A stretch of DNA of 64,000 bases from positions 17,936,261-18,000,260 of the forward strand of contig NW_004624776.1 of NCBI RefSeq assembly GCF_000247695.1. The letters are read 5' to 3'. The position numbers and the translations under genes are program-made. The stretch comes from Heterocephalus glaber. Lineage: Eukaryota; Chordata; Mammalia; Rodentia; Bathyergidae. Positions 22,013-32,984 of the stretch are shown piece after piece; position 1 is the first letter of the stretch; every line of letters starts with the position of its first letter. The notes beneath the pieces are model-generated. The model did not search any database and was not told the DNA's origin. It saw nothing but the letters and a program-made list of their open reading frames with translations.

Positions 22013-22102
22013 GGGGCCAGGGATTTAGCTCAGTGGTTCTGGCGCCTGCTTTGCAAGCTCAAGGTCCCAAGTTCCATCCCTGGTACCAAAAAAAAAAAAA
22101 AA
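22013..22102 (+). repeat. Young ID-like SINE with 14-bp TSD
   Basis: ggggccagggatttagctca...ccatccctggtacc plus A tail. TSD agaattgtagtagt at 21999-22012 and 22103-22116. Confidence 0.95.
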
Positions 22103-22344
22103 AGAATTGTAGTAGTTGACGTTTTCATGGATTTGGGGAGTATGAGTGAAGAGTGGCTATGGTGCAGCATAGGGGTTTAGGCTTTCTACAGAACACGATT
22201 TAAATGATGTAGCATACTGTATGAATAGTGCCCTGTAGATTTGGATTGAGCTTTCAGACATCATATGCCGGGGATATTTCTTCAAATGATACATTAAGTT
22301 TTAGTCTTTTTATTATTTTATCTAGACCAATTGTATGCCTGCTC

Positions 22345-22525
22345 AGTTTATATGCCACCTGCTTTGTAGATAGAATTTTATTGGAATAGTGTATTTCTTT
22401 TGTTTGTCAATGGCTTCTTTGCCTCACAAAAACTGAACTGAGTAGTTGTAATACAGCTGTATTCACTGCAAAGGCTAAATATTTACTCTGATCCTGTTAC
22501 TGGAAATGTTTGCTGACCTCTGATC
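22345..22525 (+). mobile_element. hAT DNA transposon fossil
   Basis: gatagaattttattggaata, tcaatggcttctttgcctca, gctaaatatttactctgatc and gaaatgtttgctgacctctg, in the order of the same old hAT family as 13885-14036, here in the other orientation. Confidence 0.5.
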
Positions 22526-23070
22526 CAGAGCCAATTTGAAAATTGGGGGGAATCCATAAAAATGGAATCATATTAACCAAACTCATAGAGTATGAAATAT
22601 AATGCAAATTAATTAATTTGTGTTTTCTTTTCAGTGTTTTTAGAAGGCTCACTGAGCAGACCACCTCATATCCTAGATCCAAGTTTCCTGAGGAATCCAA
22701 ATTAGTGTCCTGAAGGTTCATTGATAGTTTTGGTTCTAGAGCAGAGCAAAAGTTATGGAAGAACCGGTAAAGTGTTATTCTCCCCATTGCTTCCTTGGAG
22801 TTTCTAAGTCAGTTTAGCTTTAGTCAATAGAGGTATAAAATTTTATTGTTTCAAATGTTGCCTGCCCTTGATCAATAGTGTCAAATTTGGCCTTTTGTTT
22901 AACCAGCCGTTTCTTTATCAGTCTCTTTTCCTGCTTCCTGTATGGGCACTGTTTCCCTTACTGCTTGAATTTAATTGTAACTTGACTTCTTCTGATGTGA
23001 CATATATAAAATTCAAAATAGAAACTCTAGCCAATTTCATGAATTAGTGCAAACAGAAATGATCCCTATT

Positions 23071-23193
23071 ATTTATTTATTTGTTTGTTTGTTTGTTTGT
23101 TTATTTATTTATTTATTTTGGTACTGGGGATTGAACTCGGGTCCTTGCACTTGCAGGGTAGGTGGCAGAACCACTGACCTAAATCCCTGGCCC
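23071..23193 (-). repeat. Young ID-like SINE with (TTTA/TTTG)n tail
   Basis: Tail microsatellite at 23071-23118, then ggtactggggattgaactcg to gacctaaatccctggccc. Flanked by ccctatt. Confidence 0.9.
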
Positions 23194-24034
23194 TATTTCT
23201 TACTAATGAGTAGTAGAAATATATTTTCTCAAGTGGTTGTGAATTTTTGAGAGAAGTTGCAATTTTTGATTTCCACTTTGACCATCCTTCTTTTACTGTA
23301 AGTTATTTAGCTCTAACAAGAAATTTGTGTTGCACTAGAAGATTTCTTAGAGGAGAAGGGAGTCTAAAACACTTGAAGTATTCAAATAAATGACATTTTT
23401 CGAGAGATTTTTATGGCATCTTCATCCTGTGTGAATAATTGATGAATTATGTTCTGTGGAATTTGTTGTTAGGTTTATGTGTGATCTACTGAGCACTTAC
23501 TGTATATTGCTCGTATACTGTCCTGTGGGTTTGGACATGTTGATGAAAATCAAAATGGATAATAGCAGTAATCTCAGTGGTCTCAGTGTACTGTTATGAC
23601 CAATTTTCAATAGTACATTTTCATTTATTCTCCAAAATAATTGATTACTACAACCCAACGACTTCTGAATATTTGGAGTGGTACATAATTTCAACTTAGA
23701 CTTTTGTAGTCCTTGAAAACAAGAGAGATATAAATTTGCAGTGTCTGTATATGTCTATACAAAATCTTTAGGATTTTAATGATTTGGGGTATTTGGGTTA
23801 TAATTACGTGTCACTTTTAACTAGGTGAACTTTTGATCACTTCTCAAAAAGTTATTTTAAAATTAAAATAATATCTAATCATGTGGGGAAACCTTAAATT
23901 TTCCTTCAAATTGAGACACAATGAATATGGATAATACTTGAAAAATTTTTTAATAACAGGCACAAAATGGGCTTTGTTAGGTGAACCAACATGTATGGTC
24001 ACCTCAATTATGTTATGATTCAAAATAGTGGTGT

Positions 24035-24205
24035 TGCCAGGTGTGATGGGTACATGCCTATAATCCCAGCACTCAGGAGCCCGAAGCAGGAGGATCCCTA
24101 TGAGTTCAGTCACCGAAAGTTCAATCTCCAGGAGTTCACTGGGCTCATAATGAGTTCTAGGCCAGCCTGAACTGCATAGTGAGACCTTGTCTCGAAATAA
24201 TAATA
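24035..24205 (+). repeat. B1 SINE with duplicated segment
   Basis: gccaggtgtgatgggtacat...aatcccagcactcaggagcc...ccagcctgaactgcatagtg. Flanked by aaatagtggt. Confidence 0.85.
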
Positions 24206-25238
24206 AATAGTGGTATCTTTCTCTGCTCTATCGTTCATATGGCTTGAAATAATTACTGTCTCTTATATTGTAAACACCCTTTTATCAGTGGACATTTTAT
24301 ACTTGATTCTTTCTGTGCCATTTTAGATGACTTTATGAGAGGTTCATAATCCAGAAAATTTTCCATCTTTTTTCTTCCTGGAGAAAATATATACAGAGTG
24401 AGTTCATATATTACCTCTGACTCCTCACTGTGGCTGTGATTCTTTTCATTTTTAATCATTCATTCATTCATTTATTATTTTAAAATGCTAGGTTGTAGTT
24501 TTAATTTTTTACTGTTACAAGTTTTTTCAGATTAGAAATTACAGATTTGTCATAATACAGATATTGAGATGTAAGCTGAGGTAATTAGTTGTTTGGTATC
24601 TTATTTTTTAAATGCCAGTGAAGCTCAATAATGGTTTTCAGTAATCTTCATGAATTTCCATACATTGGACATAATAATGTCTCAGGTGTTAAACATTTGA
24701 TACTTTGAAAAACATTGGTTGTCTTGAGGTACAACTACTGATGTATAGCTTTCATAATAGAATCAATATGAAAAGTAAATTTTAAAAAGCCAAATAACTA
24801 ACAGTTTTTTGCACTTGCTTTGGAGCAAATCTAACTTTTTATTATGCAGGTCCCACTTGAATGTCCCTTCAGTGTTAGACTGACAGGTAGACTTGGAGGG
24901 TTCTATTTAGGAGGAAAAACCTGTTCAGTTTCTTTTTATCAAAAGGTAGTACTGAATACTATAGAGGACACAGGGTGTTAGGGAGATTTTAGATTTTAAA
25001 TACTTACACAAAAAATGTTATTAAAGTTCTTGAGAGTTTAGAAAAATTCTCTACCGTGAAGTGTTACGTGTTAACGAATAGTCCTGGCACTATTGTGGAA
25101 TTTGCTTTGGGTGTTTCCTTCTTTATTTTTAACTGATACCGTTGATTTATTATTTTGCTATGTTGTAGGTATACCTCATGTCTTTTCGTATGAAATGGTA
25201 AGTTCTTCTGATAATATTTGGTTCAGAATGGTAACTGG

Positions 25239-25305
25239 GGGCCGGGGATTTAGCTCAATGGCGCCACACCTGCCTCACAAGCTCAAGGTCCTGAGTTGGG
25301 GGGGG
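25239..25305 (+). repeat. 3'-truncated ID-like SINE with G-rich end
   Basis: ggccggggatttagctcaat...caaggtcctgagtt, then ggggggg in place of the gatccc box. Confidence 0.8.
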
Positions 25306-25810
25306 GCGGTGATGGTAAGCTTTACTTTTAGCTAATGTTTTCTTTTTATTTTGAGAAATTAGAGGAGATTCAAGATTGGCAAATAAGCTAAACAAGTTTT
25401 TTTGAAATGCTTAATACATGTAATTAAGAATATTGTTTGAATTAATAAAAAATTGTAAAAAGCTTAATTTTGTTCTGCTTTTGTGACTAATTTAGTGTAT
25501 TTAGAGCTGCCCTGGAGGAGTTATTTTATGTGGTGATTTTATCTTAAAATGTTTTTAGGCCAATCAGTACCTCACATCTTCTATACTTGATATTGAGGGC
25601 ACAAACCTCTATAGTATCACCTGAAATGTCAGAATTTTATGCTAAATTAGGTAAGTGGTACTGTCATTATCCTTGTTTAATACTAGCTATTAGTGGTAGG
25701 GGATAGCTCTGCCCATGGCTTGGGTTTGTAAGCATGCTCTACCAATGAAATGAATTTTAGTCTGTTGATACTTAGAAACTTTCAGAGGCTTTTTAAAATT
25801 TCAAATAATA

Positions 25811-25905
25811 GGCTGAGGATATAGCTCAGTGGCAGGGTGCTTTCCTAGTATTTTGCAAGGCCTGGGTTCGATCCTCAACTGCATACACATCAAAAAAGTA
25901 ATAAT
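25811..25905 (+). repeat. Old ID SINE
   Basis: ggctgaggatatagctcagt...ggcctgggttcgatcctcaa. Flanked by related aattcaaataa. Confidence 0.75.
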
Positions 25906-26936
25906 AAAATTCAAATAACTGAAAGTATATGAGTGAGCTTGCGTTTTTGTTTCATTTGGTATACTGCCTTTTATTGCCTTTTCTAAGACCTGGTTTTTAA
26001 CAGTTGGTATAGTTATAACAATAGTTTTGTTTATAATTTAAAATTTTAAGTAACTTTGATTTTTATACTTTTTAAATATTTAAAGAATTACTATATATCA
26101 TCAGTTGCTTTGAATTAAATACTTAGAAAAAATATGATAGTTTGTCAAAATTGAAACTATTGAGATAATTTATCTAATGCCTGTTATCACAAACACAAGC
26201 GTCTAATATATGTACCTAATTCCTCATACCTTGAACTATGTATGCTTTGTTTTCTTATTCTACTCCTTTTTTTTTTTATTTGACCAATCTGGAATTGTTT
26301 CTTGTGCCATTTATATTTATGCTTTGTTCATCTTTCATACTTTGAGCTTGGCCAGTTTTGATCATTTATTTAGGTAAAGAAAGAGTTTATAAAGAAATAC
26401 CACTCACCAGTATTATATTAGCTTTGGTAAGATTCTGTCATTAGTATTGTGGTAATTTCATTTCTTTAGCAGTTTGGGAGAATAGCTACATCTGAAGGAT
26501 AATTATTACCAATCAGTTCTAGGTTTTAAAAGCACCTCTTCAGAGAGAATTTGCCATGACAGTTGAAAGTAATAATCTTCAAAATATCATCATTTTTAAA
26601 AAATCCTCCTTAAAATGCATTAAAATTCTCAGTTGTAAGTTCGTTTCAGAATTTATGTAAAATGTATTCTCTTTTGTCTCTAATGTATATTAGGTTATAT
26701 ATAATTATATTTAATTGAACATCACCAAAGTGTTCTGTGTATTCAAAAACAGCCATTAGTTTTGCTGAATATTCAGTTGAATTTGACAGGAACATCAGGA
26801 TAGTCTTTTCACCTACTGCCTCACCTAGACTTTTAAAAATATATTGTTGATAGCCTGGGCCTTCTAGCACAACCTTGTCTCAGGGTGAAAAATTACAAAG
26901 GCTAAGAATGTAGATTTTCTAACTGACTTACTTTAT

Positions 26937-27017
26937 TGATTGATTAGTACTAGGAATTGAATCCAGAGTTTTCACAGTGAGCTACACTACACACACACAT
27001 ACACACACACACACACG
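26937..27017 (-). repeat. Old ID SINE piece plus (AC)n
   Basis: agtactaggaattgaatcca...cacagtgagctacac, then an AC-rich stretch to 27016. Confidence 0.5.
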
Positions 27018-27074
27018 AACATGAACACATCCCCTCATGCACACAAACCCCTTTTTTAAAAAAAAAATTTTTTT

Positions 27075-27186
27075 TCTTTTATTAAAGGATCTCACTAAGT
27101 TGCCTAGGCTGGGCTGGAACTTGTGATCTTGCTGTCACAGCCTCTCATATAGCTGAGATTACAGGTGTGTGCCACCATCCCTAGCT
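27075..27186 (-). repeat. B1-like SINE, diverged
   Basis: Antisense: aggatctcactaagttgcct...tgtgccaccatccctagc. Confidence 0.65.
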
Positions 27187-27231
27187 TATTTGAATATTTT
27201 ACTATTTTGCTAATATACCCCTCTCCCCTTT

Positions 27232-27321
27232 TCTGTGTGTGTGTATGTGTTCCGGGGATTGAACCCAGGGCCTTATGGCTGCAAAGTACATGCTCTCCCA
27301 CTAACTTATATTCCCAGCCCT
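27232..27321 (-). repeat. Old ID SINE
   Basis: GT-rich tail, then ccggggattgaacccagggc...cccactaacttatattccca. Confidence 0.7.
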
Positions 27322-27349
27322 TTCCCTTGTCTCCCTCCATCTCTCTATA

Positions 27350-28008
27350 GACTTTATTGTTTAGAGCAATTTTAGATTCATAGCAAAACTGAGTGGAAAG
27401 TATGGAAAGTCTGTCTCACATATGCACAGCCTCTCCCATTATCAAAATCGTTGGTTTCATTCACCTAGCAGTACACATTTAAGTTTCCCTATGTCTTTTT
27501 CTGGCTCAGTAGCTCATTTCTTTTTACTACTAATACTCCTTTGTCTGGACGTACCACAGTTTATCTACTGAAGGACATCTTGATGGGTTCCACATTTAGC
27601 AGTTACAAATAAAGCCCTATAAACATTCATGTGCAGTTTCTATTTGGACAGAAGTTTTCATATCCTTTGGGTGAAAAGCAAGGAGCATGATGCTGGATCA
27701 TATGGTAAGAATATGTTTAGTTTTATATGAAACTGCCAAGCCGCCTACCAGAGTAGCTTTACCAGTTTGCATTTCCACCAACAGTGAGTGAGGATTCCTG
27801 TTGTATATTGGTGGTGGTGGTGAACCTATGGCACGCATGCTGCAGCTGGCTGTTATTGAAAGCTCTAAAACATTCGCCATCACTGTCTATATCCTTGCCA
27901 GTATGTGATGTTGTCAGTGTTTTGAATTTTGGCCATTGGAATAGTTGCATAATGATGTCATGTTTTAATTTGCAATTCTTTAATGACAAGTGATGTAAAG
28001 TTCCATTT
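27350..28008 (-). mobile_element. Old L1 fragment, interrupted by a hAT-like insert
   Basis: ttcatagcaaaactgagtgg at the left, caccaacagtgagtgaggat in the middle, and after the insert atccttgccagtatgtgatg, ttgaattttggccattggaa and atttgcaattctttaatgac, as in the antisense 3' part of old L1. Confidence 0.75.
27806..27885. mobile_element. Short hAT-like MITE inside the L1
   Basis: gtggtgaacctatggcacgc at the left and tcgccatcactg at the right; the ends are imperfect inverted repeats (gtgatggcga type). The L1 reads through on both sides. Confidence 0.55.
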
Positions 28009-28029
28009 TAAGAATCAGAAAACAGAAGA

Positions 28030-28175
28030 GCTGGGCATGGTGTCATGTGCCTGTGATCCCAGCACTCAGGAGACTGAGGCAGGAGAATCGCCATGAGTTC
28101 AAGGCCACCCTCGGCTGCATAGTGAGTTCAAAGCCAGTCTGAATGACATAGTGAGACCCTGTCTCAAAATGAAAC
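28030..28175 (+). repeat. B1 SINE with duplicated segment
   Basis: gctgggcatggtgtcatgtg...gttcaaggccaccctcggct, gttcaaagccagtctgaatg, ccctgtctcaaaatg. Confidence 0.9.
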
Positions 28176-28489
28176 CAACCAAAGTATCAGAAAACTGAGT
28201 TACATTTCCTCCAATATTCATAGGAGATATTTTGAAATGTATAAAAATTCAAGGGAAAAAGACCTAGGAGATGTATATGAATAATAAAATGTTTTCCCCT
28301 CCTTTATCTAGCAGTATTATATTACATTTTGGAAATTCTTTTTAATTACTTGAATTAAAAATGTTAAGCTTTACAAGCTTTGTCCATTGTTTAGGTTGGA
28401 AAGTTTATATGCTGTTATTTGAGATGTATCAAATCAATAGAAGTGTGTCTTTTAGTCTTTTTCAATTTAAAAACATATTTCTGGGTATC

Positions 28490-28577
28490 TGTGTGTGTGT
28501 GATGCTGGAAGTTGAATCCAAGGCCTTGTAGATGGTAGTCAAGCACTCTACCATGGAGCTACATCCCCAAGACTAAA
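28490..28577 (-). repeat. Old ID SINE
   Basis: GT tail, gctggaagttgaatccaagg...ctaccatggagctacatccc. Confidence 0.75.
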
Positions 28578-28673
28578 AGAAAAAATTACTTTTATCATAA
28601 AAGATTAATTTGCTGATCCCATACTCTTTGAGTGGTTTTTTGACAGTGGCCTAAGTGCTTAAGTTTTTAATAC

Positions 28674-29095
28674 CTATTAATATTTTTTTCCTTAGATTCT
28701 TTTATTGGTACATTTTTGGTATACAATACATTTACATTTATCATTGGGTATGTGTACCTTTACATGATGTATCTTGGTTCTTATTTTTTCCCCATTTCCT
28801 GTCCTCCCTTCACCCCCTCCAGCCTTCCCTATTTACAAAGACTTTGTTTCCATTTTTTCCTTTTCTCATAATTTTTCCTTTCCCTTCTTTCCTTTCCCCT
28901 ACCCCTCCCACTTCCCCTGCCCCTTTGCACCTTTTCTTCCTATTTCATATTATCAGTTATTCATTTTAATCATTAATTACACTTTCAGTTTCTCACACCA
29001 GAGAAATTATTCGGTATTTACACGTGTGTGTCCTATTTATTTCACTTAAGAGTATGTCTTCAATATGCATCCATATACCTATTAATATTTTATGT
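28674..29095 (-). mobile_element. L1 3' UTR fragment with polypurine tract
   Basis: Antisense: ttattggtacatttttggta, tttacatttatcattgggta, catgatgtatcttggttctt, tttgtttccattttttcctt, then a long C/T-rich block and agtttctcacaccagagaaa. It runs almost in parallel with 59756-60170. Confidence 0.85.
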
Positions 29096-29904
29096 AATAG
29101 ATTTTTGGTGTTTTGTGATTAGCTATATTTGTTAGTATTTCTGGATGATAAAGTTTTTATTTCATCTTTTTCATAAAAGTTTGACCAATTATCTAATAAT
29201 CTTAATATATTTATGTTGTTTCTGTAGTAAAGGGAGAGTTATGAATGCCATTTACTAACACCAAAACATTTTAAAATGGTGGATTGATGTTTTAAAGAAA
29301 TCTGTTTTTATGAATATTTAATGATAGGTTGAATCTTCTTACTGGAATTAATTTTTTTTTAGAATTACATAGTTCTAAGGTGGACTTAAGTGTTCTATAT
29401 TATTTTTAGCATTTTTGAAATATGGAACATAAATAGCACACTGCAATCCCTAGGCAAGCTTAGAAGCTCCCTGACAGATAAACATGAGGGGTTCTTTATG
29501 AATAACGTTTTGATTGTGGCCATTAAAACGTCATTCATTCAAACAAGAATTTAGATTATGTTGGGTGAATGTCTTGTGGCTGACCTTAAGATGCTGTTCT
29601 GCTTGATAGTTCAGCCAGTTTTTGTTTAATTCAGTGTATCCTAATGTTTAAGCATTCACATAATCCTTTATTTAAAAATGGTTACTTTAAGAAAACAAAT
29701 GCTACTTTAAAAAAAAATGCTGTGTAATACATTTAAAGTCACAGATTGCTTTCCCAAGCAAAAATATCCTTATTCTACAAGAAATATCTGATGCAATAGT
29801 GGAATATTTACTGTACTTGGGGAAATAGATTAATTTGCAGTAGCAGTGCAAGTTACTGTTCTTTTATATTTTCATGAAAAAAGACTGGCTGGAACTTGAT
29901 TGAT

Positions 29905-30018
29905 TTGAAACACAAGGTATCAGTATGTGTGTCTGTCTGGCCTCAAACTCCCAAGTGCTCCTCTTGCCTAAGCCTTCTGAGTACTATGATTACAGGTGTG
30001 TGCCACCACACCTGGCCT
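29905..30018 (-). repeat. B1 SINE
   Basis: Antisense: gtctggcctcaaactcccaa...tgattacaggtgtgtgccac...cacctggcc. Confidence 0.8.
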
Positions 30019-30035
30019 TGACTGGAATTTTAAAT

Positions 30036-30262
30036 CAGTAGTTCTCAAAGTTACGGGCTTTTAGATCCCTTTACTCTGCCAAAAATTACCGACAACTCCA
30101 AAGAGCTTTTGTTTAGTTATATCAGTATTTACCATATTGAAATTAAAGCAAAATTTAGAGAAAATGTGTAGTGGAAGAATGGCCTTATTTTATATTTATA
30201 CGAGTGTCTTTTAATGATCCACTTTGATACATATGGAGAAATGGTATTATTTTTTATGTTTT
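30036..30262 (+). mobile_element. hAT (Charlie/MER1-group-like) fossil
   Basis: cagtagttctcaaagttacg, gatccctttactctgcc, ccaaagagcttttgtttagt and tatttaccatattgaaatta. Begins with the typical cagtggttctcaaa-like hAT end. Confidence 0.65.
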
Positions 30263-30298
30263 GTAAATTTGTTTATTGCTTTGCTCTTTAGAAGATAG

Positions 30299-30455
30299 TC
30301 TCACCAGCATGGTGGCACATGCCTGTAGTTATAGCACTTGGGAGACTGAGGCAAGAAGATCGCCATGAGTTTGAGGCCAGCTGGAGCTACAAAGTGAATT
30401 TAAGGCCAGCCTGAACTATATAGCGAGACCCTGTCTAAAAAACAACAAAACAAAG
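30299..30455 (+). repeat. B1 SINE with duplicated segment
   Basis: caccagcatggtggcacatg...gttatagcacttgggagact, gccagctggagctacaaagt, gccagcctgaactatatagc. Confidence 0.9.
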
Positions 30456-30625
30456 TTGTCTTCCCATATTGGCTTCTGCAATTCCATCTGTTGCAAAAAG
30501 ACAGACTCCTTGATTAAAGTCTATGAAGAAGGGTCTGTTTTACATGGGTAAATAGAAAAGAGAATAGTATATTAATAACCTTTTCAAATAATTGCAGATG
30601 CCATTTGATAAAGTGGTAGTCTTTT

Positions 30626-30723
30626 GGGCTGGGGATTTAGCTCAGTGGTGCCACACCTGCCTTGAAACCATAGGTCCTGAGTTTGATCCCCAGTACCACA
30701 AAAAAACAAAAAATCATGGGGTC
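30626..30723 (+). repeat. Young ID-like SINE with 16-bp TSD
   Basis: gggctggggatttagctcag...gtttgatccccagtacc plus A-rich tail. TSD aaagtggtagtctttt (30610-30625) versus aaagtggtagtccttt (30724-30739). Confidence 0.95.
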
Positions 30724-30897
30724 AAAGTGGTAGTCCTTTAAAGTACTCGCATTAAAGTCCATTGGTTTGCCTTGAATTTTGAGTGGATTTACTTAGGCGT
30801 AATTTTGTGATATCATGTACTAATTAAAAACATAGTGAATCACTGACTTAAGTATATCATCCACTGTCAATTTTATTATACAAAGTTTTGAAAATCG

Positions 30898-30999
30898 GTT
30901 TTTTGGGTTTTTTTGGCAGTACCAGGGATCAAACTCGTGACCTCACTTGGGAGGCAGGCATGGTCCCACTGAGCTAAATACCCCCCCCCCCCCCCCCCC
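30898..30999 (-). repeat. ID-like SINE ending in a C19 homopolymer
   Basis: T tail, agtaccagggatcaaactcg...cccactgagctaaata, then 19 C at 30981-30999 in place of ccccggcc. Confidence 0.85.
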
Positions 31000-31092
31000 T
31001 TGAGACAGAGTCTCACTAAGTTGACTTGCTGGAATTCAGACTTATCATCCTCCTGCCTCCTGGCATGCAAGCATGTGCCACAACGTGCTACC
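31000..31092 (-). repeat. B1 SINE, shortened
   Basis: Antisense: ttgagacagagtctcactaa...catcctcctgcctcctggca. Confidence 0.75.
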
Positions 31093-31654
31093 TTTCTTGA
31101 AATCAAATTTCTTAATAATCTTATTAGAGAATGTAGACCAAGTAATGACATCAGTAAGTAGATGGTAGTATCTCTTTATTTGTTGGTTTGTTTTTTTTTT
31201 TTTTACCAACCATTGCCTTTGCCTTGTTGAATGAATATTGGTACAGTGTGATAAGATCATAGTTTTATATAGTATATTGTTAAATCTCTCTTAGTATAAA
31301 TTAAAATGGGGATAGTTTTGACTTTCATTTTCTGGAAAGGTCTTGTGGACTTATAGTAGTCTGAACTATACTATGAGAACTCTTTGTCACTGTGGTGTGT
31401 GCTTTTATGCATGGTTCTGGGAATCAGCTCTTTGCTTCCTTTTTTGGTTATGTGTTAAATTTAAGTACAATTGAATGATAAGATTTCTGGGATATATATG
31501 TGTAGTTCTTTTCATGGAAAGGCATTACAGCCTTGTAAACACTGTAAGTTTAAAATCTTAACCTTTTGTTATGCTTTTATTCTAATTTTTGAAGAATGAA
31601 GGTAATTTGCGAAGATGGAAATAGGATTTTATAGCCCAATCCATTTATATATTT

Positions 31655-31765
31655 ATATGACTTTGTGTAAGTTATTTAATATCTCGGTTCCTCAGTTTTA
31701 TCATCTCTAAAATGGCATAAGAGTAAGCCTACCTTACAGGATTGAATCAGTCATTTAAAACTGGG
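31655..31765 (+). repeat. MIR SINE remnant
   Basis: gtgtaagttatttaatatct, ttcctcagttttatcatctc, taaaatggcataagagtaag and ctaccttacaggattgaa: the MIR core in + orientation. Confidence 0.7.
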
Positions 31766-31938
31766 TTTCAAATCACAGCTCTATGTATTGCACTGCAATA
31801 TTTAGGATGTTGGTTACAAATAACTTGTTTCAGCTTAAGCTGTGTCTGTTAATGTGTGGTTAAAGTTAATAAAGCATCATTAAATTTTTTTTTAAAACCA
31901 GTTCTGATTTTAAAAAATATATATGTATATATATATAT

Positions 31939-32020
31939 ATTTTTTGGTACCGGGGATCGAACTCGGGTCCTTGCGCTTGCACAGCAGTCGGCAAAACCAC
32001 TGAGCTAAATCCCCAGCCCT
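31939..32020 (-). repeat. Young ID-like SINE
   Basis: ggtaccggggatcgaactcg to gctaaatccccagccc, with a (TA)n stretch at its tail side (31915-31940). Confidence 0.95.
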
Positions 32021-32297
32021 TAAAATATATTTTTAAAAGTGAGGGTCTTTTATATTGCTTTTGAGTGGTCACGTGGTTGAGAACTTGTTTAGATGATTCT
32101 TATTGCTGTTACATAAAAAGAGAGAAGTCCGTCCTGTCTTTCAGTTTATAAAATCACCTCAGTAATCTTCCTCTTTTACATTTACTAGAAGTATATAATA
32201 TTGGATTTTTACAAAATAACAGCAATCTGAAGAAATGACTAGGAAGCTAAAAGGTCTGTCTCCTAAAAATATGTCTCTTTAAGAGTGAAGTGTAGAG

Positions 32298-32396
32298 GGG
32301 CCGGGGATTTAGCTCAGTGGTTCCGCCGCCTGCCTCACAATCGCAAGCACCCGAGTTCGATTTCCGGTACCAAAAAAAATAATAAAGAAAAAAAAA
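32298..32396 (+). repeat. Young ID-like SINE, first of a double insertion
   Basis: gggccggggatttagctcag...gttcgatttccggtacc plus A-rich tail. Preceded by gagtgaagtgtagag and followed by gtaaagtgtagag. Confidence 0.95.
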
Positions 32397-32409
32397 GTAA
32401 AGTGTAGAG

Positions 32410-32490
32410 CTGGGGATTTAGCTCAGTGGTGCTGCCGTCTGCCTCGCCAGCGAAAGGTCCTGAGTTCAATCCCTGGTACCGCAAAAAAAA
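32410..32490 (+). repeat. Young ID-like SINE, second of a double insertion
   Basis: ctggggatttagctcagtgg...gttcaatccctggtaccgc plus A tail. Preceded by gtaaagtgtagag and followed by gagtaaagtgtataa. Confidence 0.95.
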
Positions 32491-32828
32491 GAGTAAAGTG
32501 TATAAAATAACATTTAGTAATTTTTCAAAATATACTGTTAACATTACTAAATAAAGATATATGTATGTTTAGTGAAAAATGCTGCAACACAATGTGCATT
32601 TTGTATTTTAATATAATGATAGGTTGTATTATGGAATATTCTGAGATATTGATTATTTTATGTAAGGAAAGACACTTTACTTTAGCACTTAAGCCAGTTT
32701 ATAATATAGCATCAGAAGGGAAGTTACTATTACTATTTGTATAACGGACCTGCAGTATGTTAATATTTCCTATGAAAATCTCTTAGTGGCAAAAATAGGT
32801 TTACAAATAATAACAAAGTACTATATTT

Positions 32829-32928
32829 GGCTGGGGATTTGGCTCAGTGGTTTCGCCGCCTGCTGCGCAAGCGGAAGGATCTGAGTTCCATCCCCGGTAC
32901 CAAAAAAACCACCACCACAACAAAAACA
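32829..32928 (+). repeat. Young ID-like SINE with CAA/CCA-rich tail
   Basis: ggctggggatttggctcagt, gcctgctgcgcaagcggaag and ccatccccggtacc, then aaccaccaccacaacaaaaa. Confidence 0.95.
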
Positions 32929-32929
32929 T

Positions 32930-32984
32930 AATGCTTAGCTTTGGCGAAACCACTGAGCTCAGTCCCCAGCCCAAGCTAAGCATT
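32930..32984 (-). repeat. Inverted SINE-head fragment with inverted flanks
   Basis: aatgcttagctt at 32930-32941 and its reverse complement aagctaagcatt at 32973-32984 enclose a reversed copy of the first ~30 bases of the SINE at 32829 (ggcgaaaccactgagctcag). Confidence 0.9.

Noticed and set aside
22497..22787. A 96-residue open frame on the - strand
   Set aside because: Part of it overlaps a hAT fossil, and the rest matches no family I know. It has no splice or start context.
28655..29049. Open frames of about 90-100 residues rich in Phe, Pro and Ser
   Set aside because: They are translations of the C/T-rich tract in an L1 3' UTR. The same peptide pattern appears at 59726-60049 for the same reason.
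32298..32490. tRNA genes, suggested by A-box and B-box sequences
   Set aside because: The bodies end in ggtacc plus an A tail, lack a full cloverleaf and are flanked by target duplications. They are tRNA-derived SINEs.
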